In this document: positions 29,571-40,400 of the stretch, in pieces
Numbering within the stretch: the first letter of the stretch is position 1
Layout: each line of letters starts with the position of its first letter
NCBI GenBank assembly: GCA_039105265.1
Contig: JAPFFF010000028.1
Coordinates: 248,001-312,000, forward strand
Source: Tritrichomonas musculus
Lineage: Eukaryota > Parabasalia > Tritrichomonadida > Tritrichomonadidae
Reading direction: 5' to 3'
DNA: 64,000 nt
The notes under the pieces: model-generated
What the model saw: the letters and a program-made list of their open reading frames with translations, nothing else
Told to the model about the DNA's origin: nothing
The model's database searches: none
Position numbers and translations under genes: made by a program

Positions 29571-29975
29571 ATGGGATTCAAAAATTTCATTACCAGTGGA
29601 TGGAACAGATTAAAAAGCGATATTCATCAAGGATTGACTGGTGCAAAGAACGTAGCACACCGCATATGGAACGCTACTAAGAAGGGATTGGTTGGTGCAA
29701 AGAACTATGCTATGAACAATCCTAAAGCAGTTGGCAATATACTACATGCTATCACACCATTTGCAACAGCATTCAATCCAACGTTAGGTGCAATCACTAC
29801 AGCAGGTGCCAATATATTCAGTCACATGCCAAAGGGGTCAGTCACAGATAAGCTAGTTAAAATCAGTGAACAGTTTGCACGTGGTGAGTTGAAACCAAGT
29901 GGATCGCCATCAGCACAAGCAGCAGCTGACTCACGTAAGAGAACACACAACGCAGTACCATTTAGAAGTGTTTAA
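29571..29975 (+). CDS. Small basic amphipathic Polinton protein, virion-like
   Basis: The 134-residue protein has a repeated amphipathic pattern near the N-terminus (SGWNRLKSDIHQGLTGAKN and KNVAHRIWNATKKGLVGAKN), then a moderately hydrophobic Ala/Gly-rich helix (HAITPFATAFNPTLGAITTAGANIF) and a basic tail (DSRKRTHNAV). The layout resembles small minor capsid or membrane-active proteins of adenovirus-like particles (pVI/pX type), but I cannot show homology. It lies between the packaging ATPase and the major capsid gene, which supports a particle role. Confidence 0.6.
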   Translation: MGFKNFITSGWNRLKSDIHQGLTGAKNVAHRIWNATKKGLVGAKNYAMNNPKAVGNILHAITPFATAFNPTLGAITTAGANIFSHMPKGSVTDKLVKISEQFARGELKPSGSPSAQAAADSRKRTHNAVPFRSV

Positions 29976-29985
29976 CGAGGTGTAA

Positions 29986-30201
29986 ATGAGTTTCAACACA
30001 AGAACTAATGCATATAGATCGAACAATTCAGTTATCGTATCTGGACCTGGTACGATGTATAATGAAGTAACTAGACCTAGATCAAATACCAAACAATATT
30101 ATGCTAATACTAACACACATGATGTAACCGCACCATATATAAAGTCAAGTAATAGTCGCAAATCAAAGTCAAGTAATAAACGCAAATCATCACGTAAGTG
30201 A
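29986..30201 (+). CDS. Small basic Polinton protein
   Basis: The 71-residue protein is rich in Ser, Asn, Lys and Arg, with a strongly basic C-terminal tail (SSNSRKSKSSNKRKSSRK). Such tails bind nucleic acid, so a DNA-condensing core role is possible. It starts ten bases after the previous gene. There is no recognised family. Confidence 0.5.
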   Translation: MSFNTRTNAYRSNNSVIVSGPGTMYNEVTRPRSNTKQYYANTNTHDVTAPYIKSSNSRKSKSSNKRKSSRK

Positions 30202-30234
30202 ACATTATTGACTTTTTATTTTTGTGTATTTCAA

Positions 30235-30924
30235 ATGTCCAAATATGTTACTGGCATGAAGCGCAATCAAATCATTCAACGTTGGTTGCAAGGCATTGAT
30301 GATGAACAATATGAAGTGTTCCCTACTAAGAAAGAGGGTAAGTACATTGTTAAACAACGAAAGCAACCACTCATTCATAGAGATAAATCATCAGACAACC
30401 TCAATGGTATGCTTGAATCAAGTGCTTACCCCAATGCCAACTCAAGTGCCAACTCAAATGTCAACTCAAGTGTCAACTCCAATGCTGACTCAAGTGCTTG
30501 TCTCAATGATAACTGCATCGATGAACCATCACAACATGAGGAAGCACAACCTATGCATACACCAACACGCATACCTAATAGAGACAAGCAACATTCAACA
30601 CAACATACAACATCACCACCACATCAAGTTGCCACACATGATACAACCATTAACTTAGAGATACTTGAACAGCTACGTTCATTAGGTGAAGAGCTACGTA
30701 ATGATCGCTTCAAGCGTGAACAAAAACAATACATTAAACATGTCGTTAATAAAGAATTATCAAAGCCACGCATACGAAGTAAGTACGTACCTGATCTATT
30801 ACCAACTGATGATATACATGACCCACCACATGAATCACCACATGATCCATCTCATGACCCACCACAAGAACCACCTGATGTCATTGAATCAACACCATCG
30901 TTTAGATCGCGCATTCGACGATAG
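30235..30924 (+). CDS. Polinton protein with low-complexity middle
   Basis: The 229-residue protein is read from the ATG at 30235 (TCAAATG context); the frame extends nine codons upstream without an ATG. An N-terminal basic helix (MKRNQIIQRWLQGIDDEQYEV) is followed by a Ser/Asn-rich tandem stretch (residues about 65-95), a His/Thr-rich linker, a charged coiled-coil-like helix (NLEILEQLRSLGEELRND), and a Pro/His/Asp repeat (HDPPHESPHDPSHDPP). It precedes the major capsid gene. The function is unknown; it could be a scaffold or linker protein. Confidence 0.55.
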   Translation: MSKYVTGMKRNQIIQRWLQGIDDEQYEVFPTKKEGKYIVKQRKQPLIHRDKSSDNLNGMLESSAYPNANSSANSNVNSSVNSNADSSACLNDNCIDEPSQHEEAQPMHTPTRIPNRDKQHSTQHTTSPPHQVATHDTTINLEILEQLRSLGEELRNDRFKREQKQYIKHVVNKELSKPRIRSKYVPDLLPTDDIHDPPHESPHDPSHDPPQEPPDVIESTPSFRSRIRR

Positions 30925-30959
30925 CTTATGTAATACATTCGTATTTTTAATACATCCAA

Positions 30960-32576
30960 ATGACATTCAACGCAGAAGTCCTACACAAGACATCAGCTGA
31001 AGTTAACACTCAAGTTGCAAGCTACTTTGATGTAGTTGATAATGCAATCGCCATGTCAGATACCAATAAGAAGTACGTCATTGATGCACAAGCTTCATAC
31101 AGTCCATCTGCACCTATCCATGCAGGGTCATTCACCACATTCATCATCAGTCCAACATGTGATAACACTGCAGATATATATAATGGCTTCATCAAAGCGA
31201 ATATGAGACTTAGTGGTGCGTTATCGACTGCATTACAAGCTGACTTAAGTAATGTTGATAACCATGCTTTTAATGGTATATGGGTTGGCTTTAAAGATGC
31301 AATGGATGCTGTTGAAAAGTATGAGATCCTTGCTAATGGCATATCAATATACACTCAAAACTTCGGTCCAGAAGAATCATTCTTAACTGCATGTGGTGAT
31401 AACGAAGCAAGTAAACGAGGTGATGTCTATTCTAAAGCCCGTCATAAGGATATATTCAAACGCAAATTTGATCAAGCACGTTGTGGTTTCTTCGTTAAAC
31501 TTGCTAATGGTGGTAATGCAATCAATAATATTAACATACCACTTAAGATTGACTTGCGAAGGTTCTTACCATTGAGCAACATCAAATATCTACCTGCATT
31601 CGCTGGTAAGCTTGAACTCAAGATTATGTTTGGTATACAAGGTCTTGTATATTGTCCAGTTGGTATATCAGATGAGTTGATTAATGATGTAGCCAACTAC
31701 AAATTGCTAACTGAATTACCACCAATCACTAATGAGTTTACTCAAGCTGGCAGTCAATGCACTATATGGATTAGAAAAGACAATAATGATGCGAATAAGC
31801 TCATTGTAGGTAACACTATATTCACACCAAGTCGAACATATGAAGTTACTGATTGCTATAGTGTCATACCTAACTTCGGCATTGACAACGATATATATCA
31901 AGCGCTCGTTCAACGTTACACGCAACAGGAACTCATCTTTCCAACGCAGATACTCACATTCACAACGATGAGTAAGCAATTAACTGCTGGTCATTGTTCA
32001 TCAACTCAAACAATCACACCACGATTTGTTGATTCAATCTTCTTTCTGTTTCCATTTAATGCAACACATCATACTGTATTTAAGAATCCACTGTTTACCA
32101 ACTTCCAACTGCGATGTGGTGGTTATGGCGTAGTACCAACCATTCCATTTGCAACAAATGGTAGTGATCCAATGTTCATTGAACTATGTCAGAATGCTAT
32201 GAATGTTAACGGTGAACAAACAGGTTTTAATAAAGAGGTCGTTCAATCATTAGTTAATACACGACCTTATGATGAATCAATTGGTAGAGTCAGCTATGAT
32301 CGTACATCATTCTTCATTGGGTTACCAACTGAGACAGATAACACCTTCCAACAAGGTCAAACATCAAACACACCAATCACATATGAAATAGTATGTGACT
32401 TACCTAATCAAGTACGTAATATTGATGACAATGGTGATGTAGCAAACGCATATATCAACAACACAACACCACCATTAATGGCATTGTTACAAGACACCGT
32501 TATATCAATTCATGTTCAACCCAATGGTATGCCACCTGTTGTTGAGATGGGTTCGTATGACATTACAAGCAGATAA
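30960..32576 (+). CDS. Polinton major capsid protein (double jelly-roll type)
   Basis: The 538-residue protein lies where Polintons encode the hexon-like capsid protein. The N-terminus (SYSPSAPIHAGSFTTFIISPTCDNTADIYNGFIKANMRLSG) and the alternating strand-rich segments through residue 538 fit a double jelly-roll. Motifs typical of trichomonad copies include IWVGFKDAMDAVEKYEI.ANG, the FKRKFDQARCGFFVKL segment and IPLKIDLRRFLPLSN. The C-terminal half ends with ISIHVQPNGMPPVVEM. The assignment rests on gene order, length and general similarity to trichomonad Maverick capsid proteins as I know them. It should assemble as trimers into an icosahedral shell. Confidence 0.75.
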   Translation: MTFNAEVLHKTSAEVNTQVASYFDVVDNAIAMSDTNKKYVIDAQASYSPSAPIHAGSFTTFIISPTCDNTADIYNGFIKANMRLSGALSTALQADLSNVDNHAFNGIWVGFKDAMDAVEKYEILANGISIYTQNFGPEESFLTACGDNEASKRGDVYSKARHKDIFKRKFDQARCGFFVKLANGGNAINNINIPLKIDLRRFLPLSNIKYLPAFAGKLELKIMFGIQGLVYCPVGISDELINDVANYKLLTELPPITNEFTQAGSQCTIWIRKDNNDANKLIVGNTIFTPSRTYEVTDCYSVIPNFGIDNDIYQALVQRYTQQELIFPTQILTFTTMSKQLTAGHCSSTQTITPRFVDSIFFLFPFNATHHTVFKNPLFTNFQLRCGGYGVVPTIPFATNGSDPMFIELCQNAMNVNGEQTGFNKEVVQSLVNTRPYDESIGRVSYDRTSFFIGLPTETDNTFQQGQTSNTPITYEIVCDLPNQVRNIDDNGDVANAYINNTTPPLMALLQDTVISIHVQPNGMPPVVEMGSYDITSR

Positions 32577-32635
32577 ATGAATTAACTAAATCACATCATC
32601 ATTTTTAACATTAATCACTGTTTGCTTTGATTCAA

Positions 32636-32824
32636 ATGTCATCACATAGTGTTCAAGTCATGTCGTACAAACAACATGTAACTAAGCAACAACCCATCAC
32701 ACAACCTAAGTTCAAGCACCCAGCTACACATCATAAAGAGAACCTATCAGCAGTTGATGGGAAAGCTAATAAGGTTAATGCAAAGCAATTAATACTGTAT
32801 AAAGATGATGTCAACTCATATTAA
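32636..32824 (+). CDS. Small Polinton ORF
   Basis: The 62-residue frame starts at the ATG at 32636, which has the TCAAATG context of the neighbouring genes; that context is the main reason to call it. It is polar and basic with Gln/His/Lys-rich stretches. There is no recognised domain. It follows the capsid gene. Confidence 0.45.
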   Translation: MSSHSVQVMSYKQHVTKQQPITQPKFKHPATHHKENLSAVDGKANKVNAKQLILYKDDVNSY

Positions 32825-32889
32825 CTTAACGAAACATCATGAGTGTATTAACTTAACAGATTGTGTAAAAATGTTTTTGTTTAATTCAA

Positions 32890-33411
32890 ATGATTAAGAA
32901 GCGACCACTAAACAATGGTGTAAATGCAAACGTCAGTCTTGAGCCAGCAGCTGCAGCACAATCAAACAACAATATTAACAACAACATATTCATCAACAAG
33001 CGTGATGATGGTAAAGAAGATATCGTTATCACACGTGATATTCAACTTGATACACCACATGATAGTATTGATGTTGATGTTAAGGTACTCATACTTGAAA
33101 CGTATGCTAAGATACTACTTGACAATGACAAAGCATTGATCAGCAATCTCATCAGTAAGCGCACTATCATCGTACCACAGCAAGCATTAGCAGCAATCAT
33201 CAAGGCAGTCACTCATGGTGAGGTTGAGATATATGTCGATGACAACCCTGGTTGTTGTGTAGGTAAAGCATCACCCATTCAAAAGGTAGACGCCATTAAG
33301 ATAATCAAAGATAATGGTGAGATTGTTACTGACTTCAAACAGGTCTACAATAAAGAGTTCAATGATCTTGTTAATGTCTATCACTTATGTTTGAAGTATG
33401 TTGTTGTATAA
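32890..33411 (+). CDS. Polinton protein of unknown function
   Basis: The 173-residue protein starts at ATG 32890 (TCAAATG context). It has a low-complexity Asn/Ala-rich N-terminus (NNNINNNIFINKRDDGKEDI) followed by a compact alpha/beta region (residues about 50-170) with VLILETYAKILLDNDKALI, TIIVPQQALAAIIKAVT and a C-terminal helix. It ends 17 bases before the stop of a convergent minus-strand gene. No family was recognised. Confidence 0.55.
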   Translation: MIKKRPLNNGVNANVSLEPAAAAQSNNNINNNIFINKRDDGKEDIVITRDIQLDTPHDSIDVDVKVLILETYAKILLDNDKALISNLISKRTIIVPQQALAAIIKAVTHGEVEIYVDDNPGCCVGKASPIQKVDAIKIIKDNGEIVTDFKQVYNKEFNDLVNVYHLCLKYVVV

Positions 33412-33428
33412 AAACATATGAGTTATTT

Positions 33429-34454
33429 TTACGTCGATTCCAATGCAGCTAATCGTGTTTCTAACGCTGTGATGTAACTCCATAGTTGTTCGATTTGGCT
33501 ATTCAACGCCAACGAATCATGATGATCACAGGTATCAGCACGTAAATTTCTATATTCTAATGGGTTCTTACCTTTATGTTTCACGAAACCTTTGATAGTG
33601 AACTCACCAGTAGTGCTATTCCAGTTTATCGTGTAGTCTTGATATCTAATTACAGCTTCAGTTCCATTCACATTGTAAATCATTGTATGCGTATCACTGG
33701 TACTGGAATTGGTTTTGAATATGAAGTCAAGATGTTCAGTACCATCATCAAATACAGCATCGACTACAATATGTGCACCTTCCATGAAAGGGAGAATCGA
33801 TGGCAATTTTAAAGTTCCAGTAACACCTATCGTCAATGATGTCTTATCAGTAGAACAATATGATAGATCGTCATATGCTCTGACATTGCTAACATCAATG
33901 TTTGGTAACTCACTCTTCAATGCATAACCATCGAGATCATCTATAGTAACATAATCATCTGGCATATCACTCTTCAACATGTACTCATTCAATGTTGACG
34001 TTAACTGTGATGTTGTAACATGATTGGTTGGTATCTCACTCTTCAATGCATAATCAGTTAAATCAATGTCAGCAACCGCGTCATCAATACATTTATGTAC
34101 GAATGCTGATGTTGCTAGTGAAGTATCGTTGTTTACAGTTTCAGTACTCAACGCGAGATCGTTGACGTATCTAGTTGAATCGTTAGTGAACCTGAGTTGC
34201 TCTGCATAGAACATACATCGAACGTAATCACCAGACTTCGGTCTTATCACGTTACCACCCGATCGATACCAGAACTGTGCGTTATTGATGCGATTAACAG
34301 TGTTCAACGCTGATAGAATATCATCATCAGTGAATGCAGTAGTAGTTGTGTCTGTACTCGGAATGATACTATCATGATGAACGTATTTAGCATCACATTC
34401 AGTCGTTGTTGAATAATCACTAAGATCAATCGTTGTTGGTATCTCACTCTTCAA
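33429..34454 (-). CDS. Polinton fibre-like protein
   Basis: The roughly 341-residue frame contains repeated collar-like units (YALKSEIPTN.VTTSQL, YMLKSDMPDDYVTIDDL, YALKSELPNIDVSN), the kind of repeats seen in trimeric phage and virus tail fibres. A beta-rich region follows (TLKLPSILPFMEGAHIVVDAVF) and a C-terminal heptad helix (LALNSQIEQLWSYITALETRLAALE) that would trimerise. It abuts the end of the very large minus-strand ORF and shares its repeat style, so both belong to one functional unit, probably a surface fibre or attachment structure. Homology to a named family is not shown. Confidence 0.55.
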   Translation of the reverse strand: MKSEIPTTIDLSDYSTTTECDAKYVHHDSIIPSTDTTTTAFTDDDILSALNTVNRINNAQFWYRSGGNVIRPKSGDYVRCMFYAEQLRFTNDSTRYVNDLALSTETVNNDTSLATSAFVHKCIDDAVADIDLTDYALKSEIPTNHVTTSQLTSTLNEYMLKSDMPDDYVTIDDLDGYALKSELPNIDVSNVRAYDDLSYCSTDKTSLTIGVTGTLKLPSILPFMEGAHIVVDAVFDDGTEHLDFIFKTNSSTSDTHTMIYNVNGTEAVIRYQDYTINWNSTTGEFTIKGFVKHKGKNPLEYRNLRADTCDHHDSLALNSQIEQLWSYITALETRLAALEST

Positions 34455-37400
34455 TGCATATTTGCTTGCAGCATCATTCTTAACTTATCCAACGCTGTGT
34501 TAACTTCATCAACAGTTGGAAAGTCATTCAACGTTTTAGCAAGTGACTCATCGTTCAACTCAAGTTGAGCACGTAATGAATCAATGCTTTTATTCACTGC
34601 GTCAATGTCACATGTATATGCTAAATCATTAGTTGTGAGTGTCAATTGTCTAACCGATGTGTTTTCTTTAACAGTTATGCTTGTGACCTGTACGTTGTGT
34701 GGGTTGTTAATCGTAATGACGTTGCCACTCATCGTTGCTGCTGGAAATGTATCTGTACCAATGAACTCAGCTATTGCATCATCCACAATGTTGATTGTAA
34801 CATATTGTTCATCATAGTCAATGTCATTGAACTCGCTAATCGTTCTAACCATGAGTTTGACTTTAAGTACACCACTTGTGATTGTGTCTTCAGCTATGAG
34901 TTGAATCGTTTTACCATCAACCTTGCCAACAACATCAATGGTATCATTACGTGATAACTCATTCTTGTTAACATAACCATCCATCTGTACAGATACATCA
35001 CTGATTGCATTTGCCAGCGCTTTGATGGTAGGCTTGAGTGTATGTCTGAATCGTTTACACATGTCCATTGTTGATGTCAATGTCATTGCCACTTTAGATG
35101 GATCATCGAGTTCATCACTGAAGTTCATCTCTGTTACTGGTATGTATTCTTCATCACACCATTGAGCTATTCTACTTAACGCTTCATCTTGAGCGACAGC
35201 TTGAGTTGTAATATTAAGAGCTTCATCTTGAGTGACAGCTTGAGTTGAACTTAACGTTGCTGTCTTAGCACCACTAACTAAGTCACCGAAGAATATATCA
35301 GAGCCAATATCAGGCAGTTCATCAGTCAGCTTACCTACCATGTCATCCAATACATCAGCTCCAACATCACTAGCTTTAGTTATGGTGTTAACTAACTCAC
35401 GACCACCTGATTTGACAGCTGAACCAACACCCTTCGTTGCAAATGATAATGCCTTACCAGCAACACCTATGCCAGTGGCACCTAACACACAGCCAACAGC
35501 ACCTAACGCAATACCAACATTTGCTTTCATATCAATCTTATCAACTTCCTTCTCAAGGTATTTAGTCTTAGCTTGTTGGTCAGTCATCTGCGAGCCAAGT
35601 GCATCAACCTTAGATTGCACTTCCTTAACATCATACGATACTACATCAACGTTGTTAGTGACGAGATTCAAGTCAGATCTCATTGTAGTGATATTGTCAG
35701 CAGTGATTATCTTCGATGATGTAATGTTGAAGTCAGTGTATAGTGTTGTAGCTGAGTTTGGATTAGGTGACACTTCATAGAACTGTTGCTTGATGATGTA
35801 TTCGAATGCATTTGTAGATGGATCCCAATTAACTTCATCAATAGGATCAGTATAATCATGACGAAGGTATAATGCAATATCACGTGGTGTTAAGCCATCA
35901 TCATTGCTGGTTTGAGTGGGTGTCTTACTCCATACATATGCCACTCTTTCGACTGTATCAAGTGCTCCACTTAAATCAACGTATCCTCTATCATATACAT
36001 CATTTTTATTATGAACTTCACCGACTGTGAATGATAACCTCATGGTATGCTCTTGATGTGGCAACGTCAAGTCAAGGTATAGTAATTCAATGTCGCTTAC
36101 TTTGAGTGTTGATGTTGAGTAATTATTATATGTACAACTCATTGCAACCAAATCATAACCATCCATCGTTGCACCATTGAGTATAAATGAATAGCCAATG
36201 TTGAGTTCATACTCAGATGCATTAACCAATCTACCATCACGCAACTTAATCAGTACCTCATACTTACCATCATTGCGGCATGTGTTGAGTAGTGAATATG
36301 CTAAGCCATGTGCTTTGTCTTCAGGTATTGCTCTGTAATTCAACGTATCACGCTTGACTGCAACCATACAACCAGTTGAACCATAGTTATCTTCCTTAGG
36401 ATCACGTGTTTTACACTTGCTGATGACCTTGCTTTGGAACCTACCTTGAATACTGTCGCCAACCCACTTGTTACCATCCCATGTCAATGCCCATGTGTTG
36501 CCAAAGCAGTACTCACTAAATTTGAACGTTAAGTTGGTTGGTATGTCATACGTTGATGGTATCTTATACACCATTCGATAGCACTCACATTCATACTCAA
36601 GTTGTTCATTCGCAAACATGTCAGTGTACTTAACATGTTCATCATAGTCAATCATTGATGGTCGATAGAAGTAATATGTGTCAGAGCGTTGTAACTTCAA
36701 TGCATTAGTTGCATCTATGATGTCACACTTGATGGTTGGCTTGCATGATACCAATGCATCTGATGAGAGTAGGTTGTGAATCACTATGTCACCATTCAAG
36801 AAGCGTATGTATGGTTCAATATTGAAGTCAGTTGCAAACATTATCTCAGGATCATCTCGTTTGCGTGTTGAGTATGTGCAACAATCACGTGCTACGTTGT
36901 GTGTCAACTCTGGGCAGATGAACTTACCATCTTTAGCTGATATGATGAAGTCATTTAAGATGTTGCCTTGCCAATCGAATAATAACATGTTGCGCAAGTG
37001 AATCTTAAACACATCAACTGGTTTGGTAGCAGCAGTGAGTTTGTTTTTGAGTGTGGTTGGTAGTGTTATCTTCATGATTATGACTGGATCATTAACTGGA
37101 TCATCAACACCTGATTCACTGCTGACAGTTGGTGTATACACTGTTATGTCATCATGCTTGACGTAGTAATCAGGATAACCTTCAACTGCATCAAACTCAC
37201 CTGAACTTGGTAGCTGACCTGATGATTTACTTTCAACATCTTTGATCTTATACGCGAGCAATGCAAGTGGACCTTTGATGGTATCTCTGAATGCTTTACA
37301 TATGTTTACACATGAGTTTAATGAGATTGCCTCATTTGTATCATCAGGTAATGATATATCAATGCCATTGCCAGTGCACCACTCAATGATTGCATCAAGA

Positions 37401-40400
37401 CCATCATCATAAGTGGAGTATGTTGCATTATCAACTTCGGAAAGTAATGCAAGTGTTTCTTCACCTGCTTTGTGAATCAAACGAGGGATGTATAACAACA
37501 CATCAACGATTGGAATTAATATGGATGAACCACGTCCAATGATAAGACGGTCAGTTAAATTAGGATGATCTAATAACCATTCAATGTTGTTGTTGATGCG
37601 TTCTATTCGATCAGTGATGTTTGATATGAAGCCACTTAATGTTTGACGTATTGTTTGTTGTTGTTGTTCATCTCGTCTTATCCATTCTAATTCACGATCT
37701 GTTAGTTTGAAAATGCTTTGTGGATTAGTGATTGTGATTGTATTATCAGTGATTGACACTTGATTACGATGTCTTAAATCAATTACACCAATTGCTCTGT
37801 TGTTATATAATACAGTAGTGTATTCCGTTTCATTGTCATCTAGATTACTACCTTCGAATGAAAGTATGTTACCGCTTTCATTTAGAATCTCATAAACGAG
37901 TCTATATCTTTCATACCAATCCATATTCTGAATATCAGCAAGTGTGATTGTTGTATTAGGTATTGTCAAATTCTCTTCGATTGGTGCTAGTTCATAATTT
38001 GAAACAACAACATTGTATTCATTAGCAACTAACTCATGTACATTATCCTGTCCTGTTGCAGTGATAGCACCTTGCTGCATACTGATACCATGTGAGTTAA
38101 TGCTGATATTTGATTCAGGACTTTGAATTGATATCTCATCACTGCTAACATCAGTTCTAACTGCTATTCTCACATCAATGACTGCTTGAATGGAACCATT
38201 CATGTCCCTCACTTCAGTCCAGCTAACTCCCATCTCATTATCAACGTTGCGTGTGAATATATACTCTGGATGAGCTGATTCAAATTGATACCTCTCATCT
38301 GGTTCCATGCGTTCGATCTGAGCTGCTGTATAAACCGTACCATTGTCATTGACACTCCACATTGAGTTGGTATTAACGCTTCTCATTGTGCGTAAGCTTA
38401 ATTGTTGTGACGTTAACGTGCTGCTTTCATTATCAATTCGTCTCATGTATATTATCTTATTAACACCCTTATCATTAACACGTGTTACATATATCAAGCC
38501 AAATCGATTGTCACCTACTCGTCTAACCATGATATCACCTATTTGTGGACCTTCAATTGGATCGTATGTGTTCAAATCAAGTAGTTCATCTATTGATAGG
38601 TTTGATAATGATTCGATGGTATGATCACCGAATAATGGTTGACTAAAAGCTGATGTGTTGGTAACTGTTTCATGAGTCAATCTAACGCATGGAAGATTAT
38701 TTACTTCTTCATTTGTATCATCTTCATCTAACTCCATCTCATCAGTGTTAGTAATTGTATGATCGACAATGGTATTGTTGTTAGTTCGTTCTCTCCATCT
38801 GCGTCGCAACTCATGTATTGAATCAGTGAACGTTTGTAGTGATTGATATATCGTTCGTGTGTTATCAACTATGGTTGGTATACGATCGAATGTAAGTCCA
38901 CCTGCAATTAATGTGGTAGTTGCGTTACCTATTTGAGTTAATGATTCTAATGCACTTAACACAAGTGCTGTTGCAGTTAATGATGATGTTGCTGCAGGTG
39001 TATCTGTTTGAGATGGTAGGTATCTGCTAAACTGTTGACCAAATGCATTAGCTGCATACTTAAGTAAGAACTGACCAACGATATCTATGCCTGGGAACTT
39101 GCCACCGCCACCACCACCACCTGAACCACCACCAGGAAAGTCAGGGAAGTGAAAGTCTTCTGTATGAGTTGTGTTTAATGCCATACTCTCACTGTCAAAT
39201 GAGAACTCAGATAATGCTGTTGCAATTTTAATAGCACCTGACACAATGCTTAATACATTCTTAGTTATAGTTATATATTTTTGAAGGTCATTGACATAGT
39301 TATTGTATTTAGCTTGTAACCTCATCTGTTCTTGAATAGAATTGATGATTGCTTTCAAGATAGCGTAGTCGTATGACAACACATCAAGTGTACCACCAAC
39401 AACGTTAAGATCACGTCGCATTGTCATGATGTTATCAGCCCATATGATTTTGGATGAGAATATGTTATGATCTGTTGTTAATGTAGTGCAGTTACGTGGA
39501 TCTGGTGTTACTTCATAGAATTGCTGTGAGATGATTGTATCGAATGGATTGTAGTTTTCATCTGCGTTTTCAGGTAGTTGTTCGAAGTAATCTTTCTCAA
39601 TGTATATGTTAATGTTCTTCTTAGTTGATGGTTCGATTATCTTATTTGAGTGTCTGACTCTACGTTCATATCTAAATGATTCAATTACAACACTGTCATC
39701 CCATGTGTTAATGAATGATGCATCGATTGGTGTAACTGGATGCATGTCCCATCGTAATGGTGTGGTAAAGTCGTCAATAACAATGTCAGCCATGATATAA
39801 AGTAAATTCTTACTCGATACTTTGCTTGTTAACTTGACGGAGAAGTAATGTATATCACATGGAACATCTTTAATAGCAATCTGAGATGATGATGTTGGTG
39901 TAATGTTACTGTTTGAATCATTCAACTCGATTATAGTTCCATCACCATATACCAAACGCCAGTTTTGAATGTACTTGCATAGTGCTGTTGCATAGTTAGT
40001 ATCTGATGACACTTCTTCAAAGCTGCTTAACCATCTCGCAATGCGTTCAGTGTGTTGTACATAAATATATGGTCTTCCTTTTTTACTTTCGTATGTTGAT
40101 AGCTTAGCATATGAGTTATTCACAACGTTATCACCTGTCCATGAATCACCATCCCATATCAATGACCATGCATGGTTGAAGAGATGATCAATGAAAGTGA
40201 AGTTAGTATGTAGTGGTATGTTGTAATCTGGATCGATGTTCCATGTCATGACGTAGTACTTTGACGTTTGACTTATTGATGATGGTTTGTATAGGTAAAG
40301 CTGATCTGATTCTTTGAGTGTGAATTGAGTATTGTCTTTAATGGTTGTTTGCATTGATTGTAATGCGTCATCGATTTCTTTCTTAGTATAGATGCAATTG

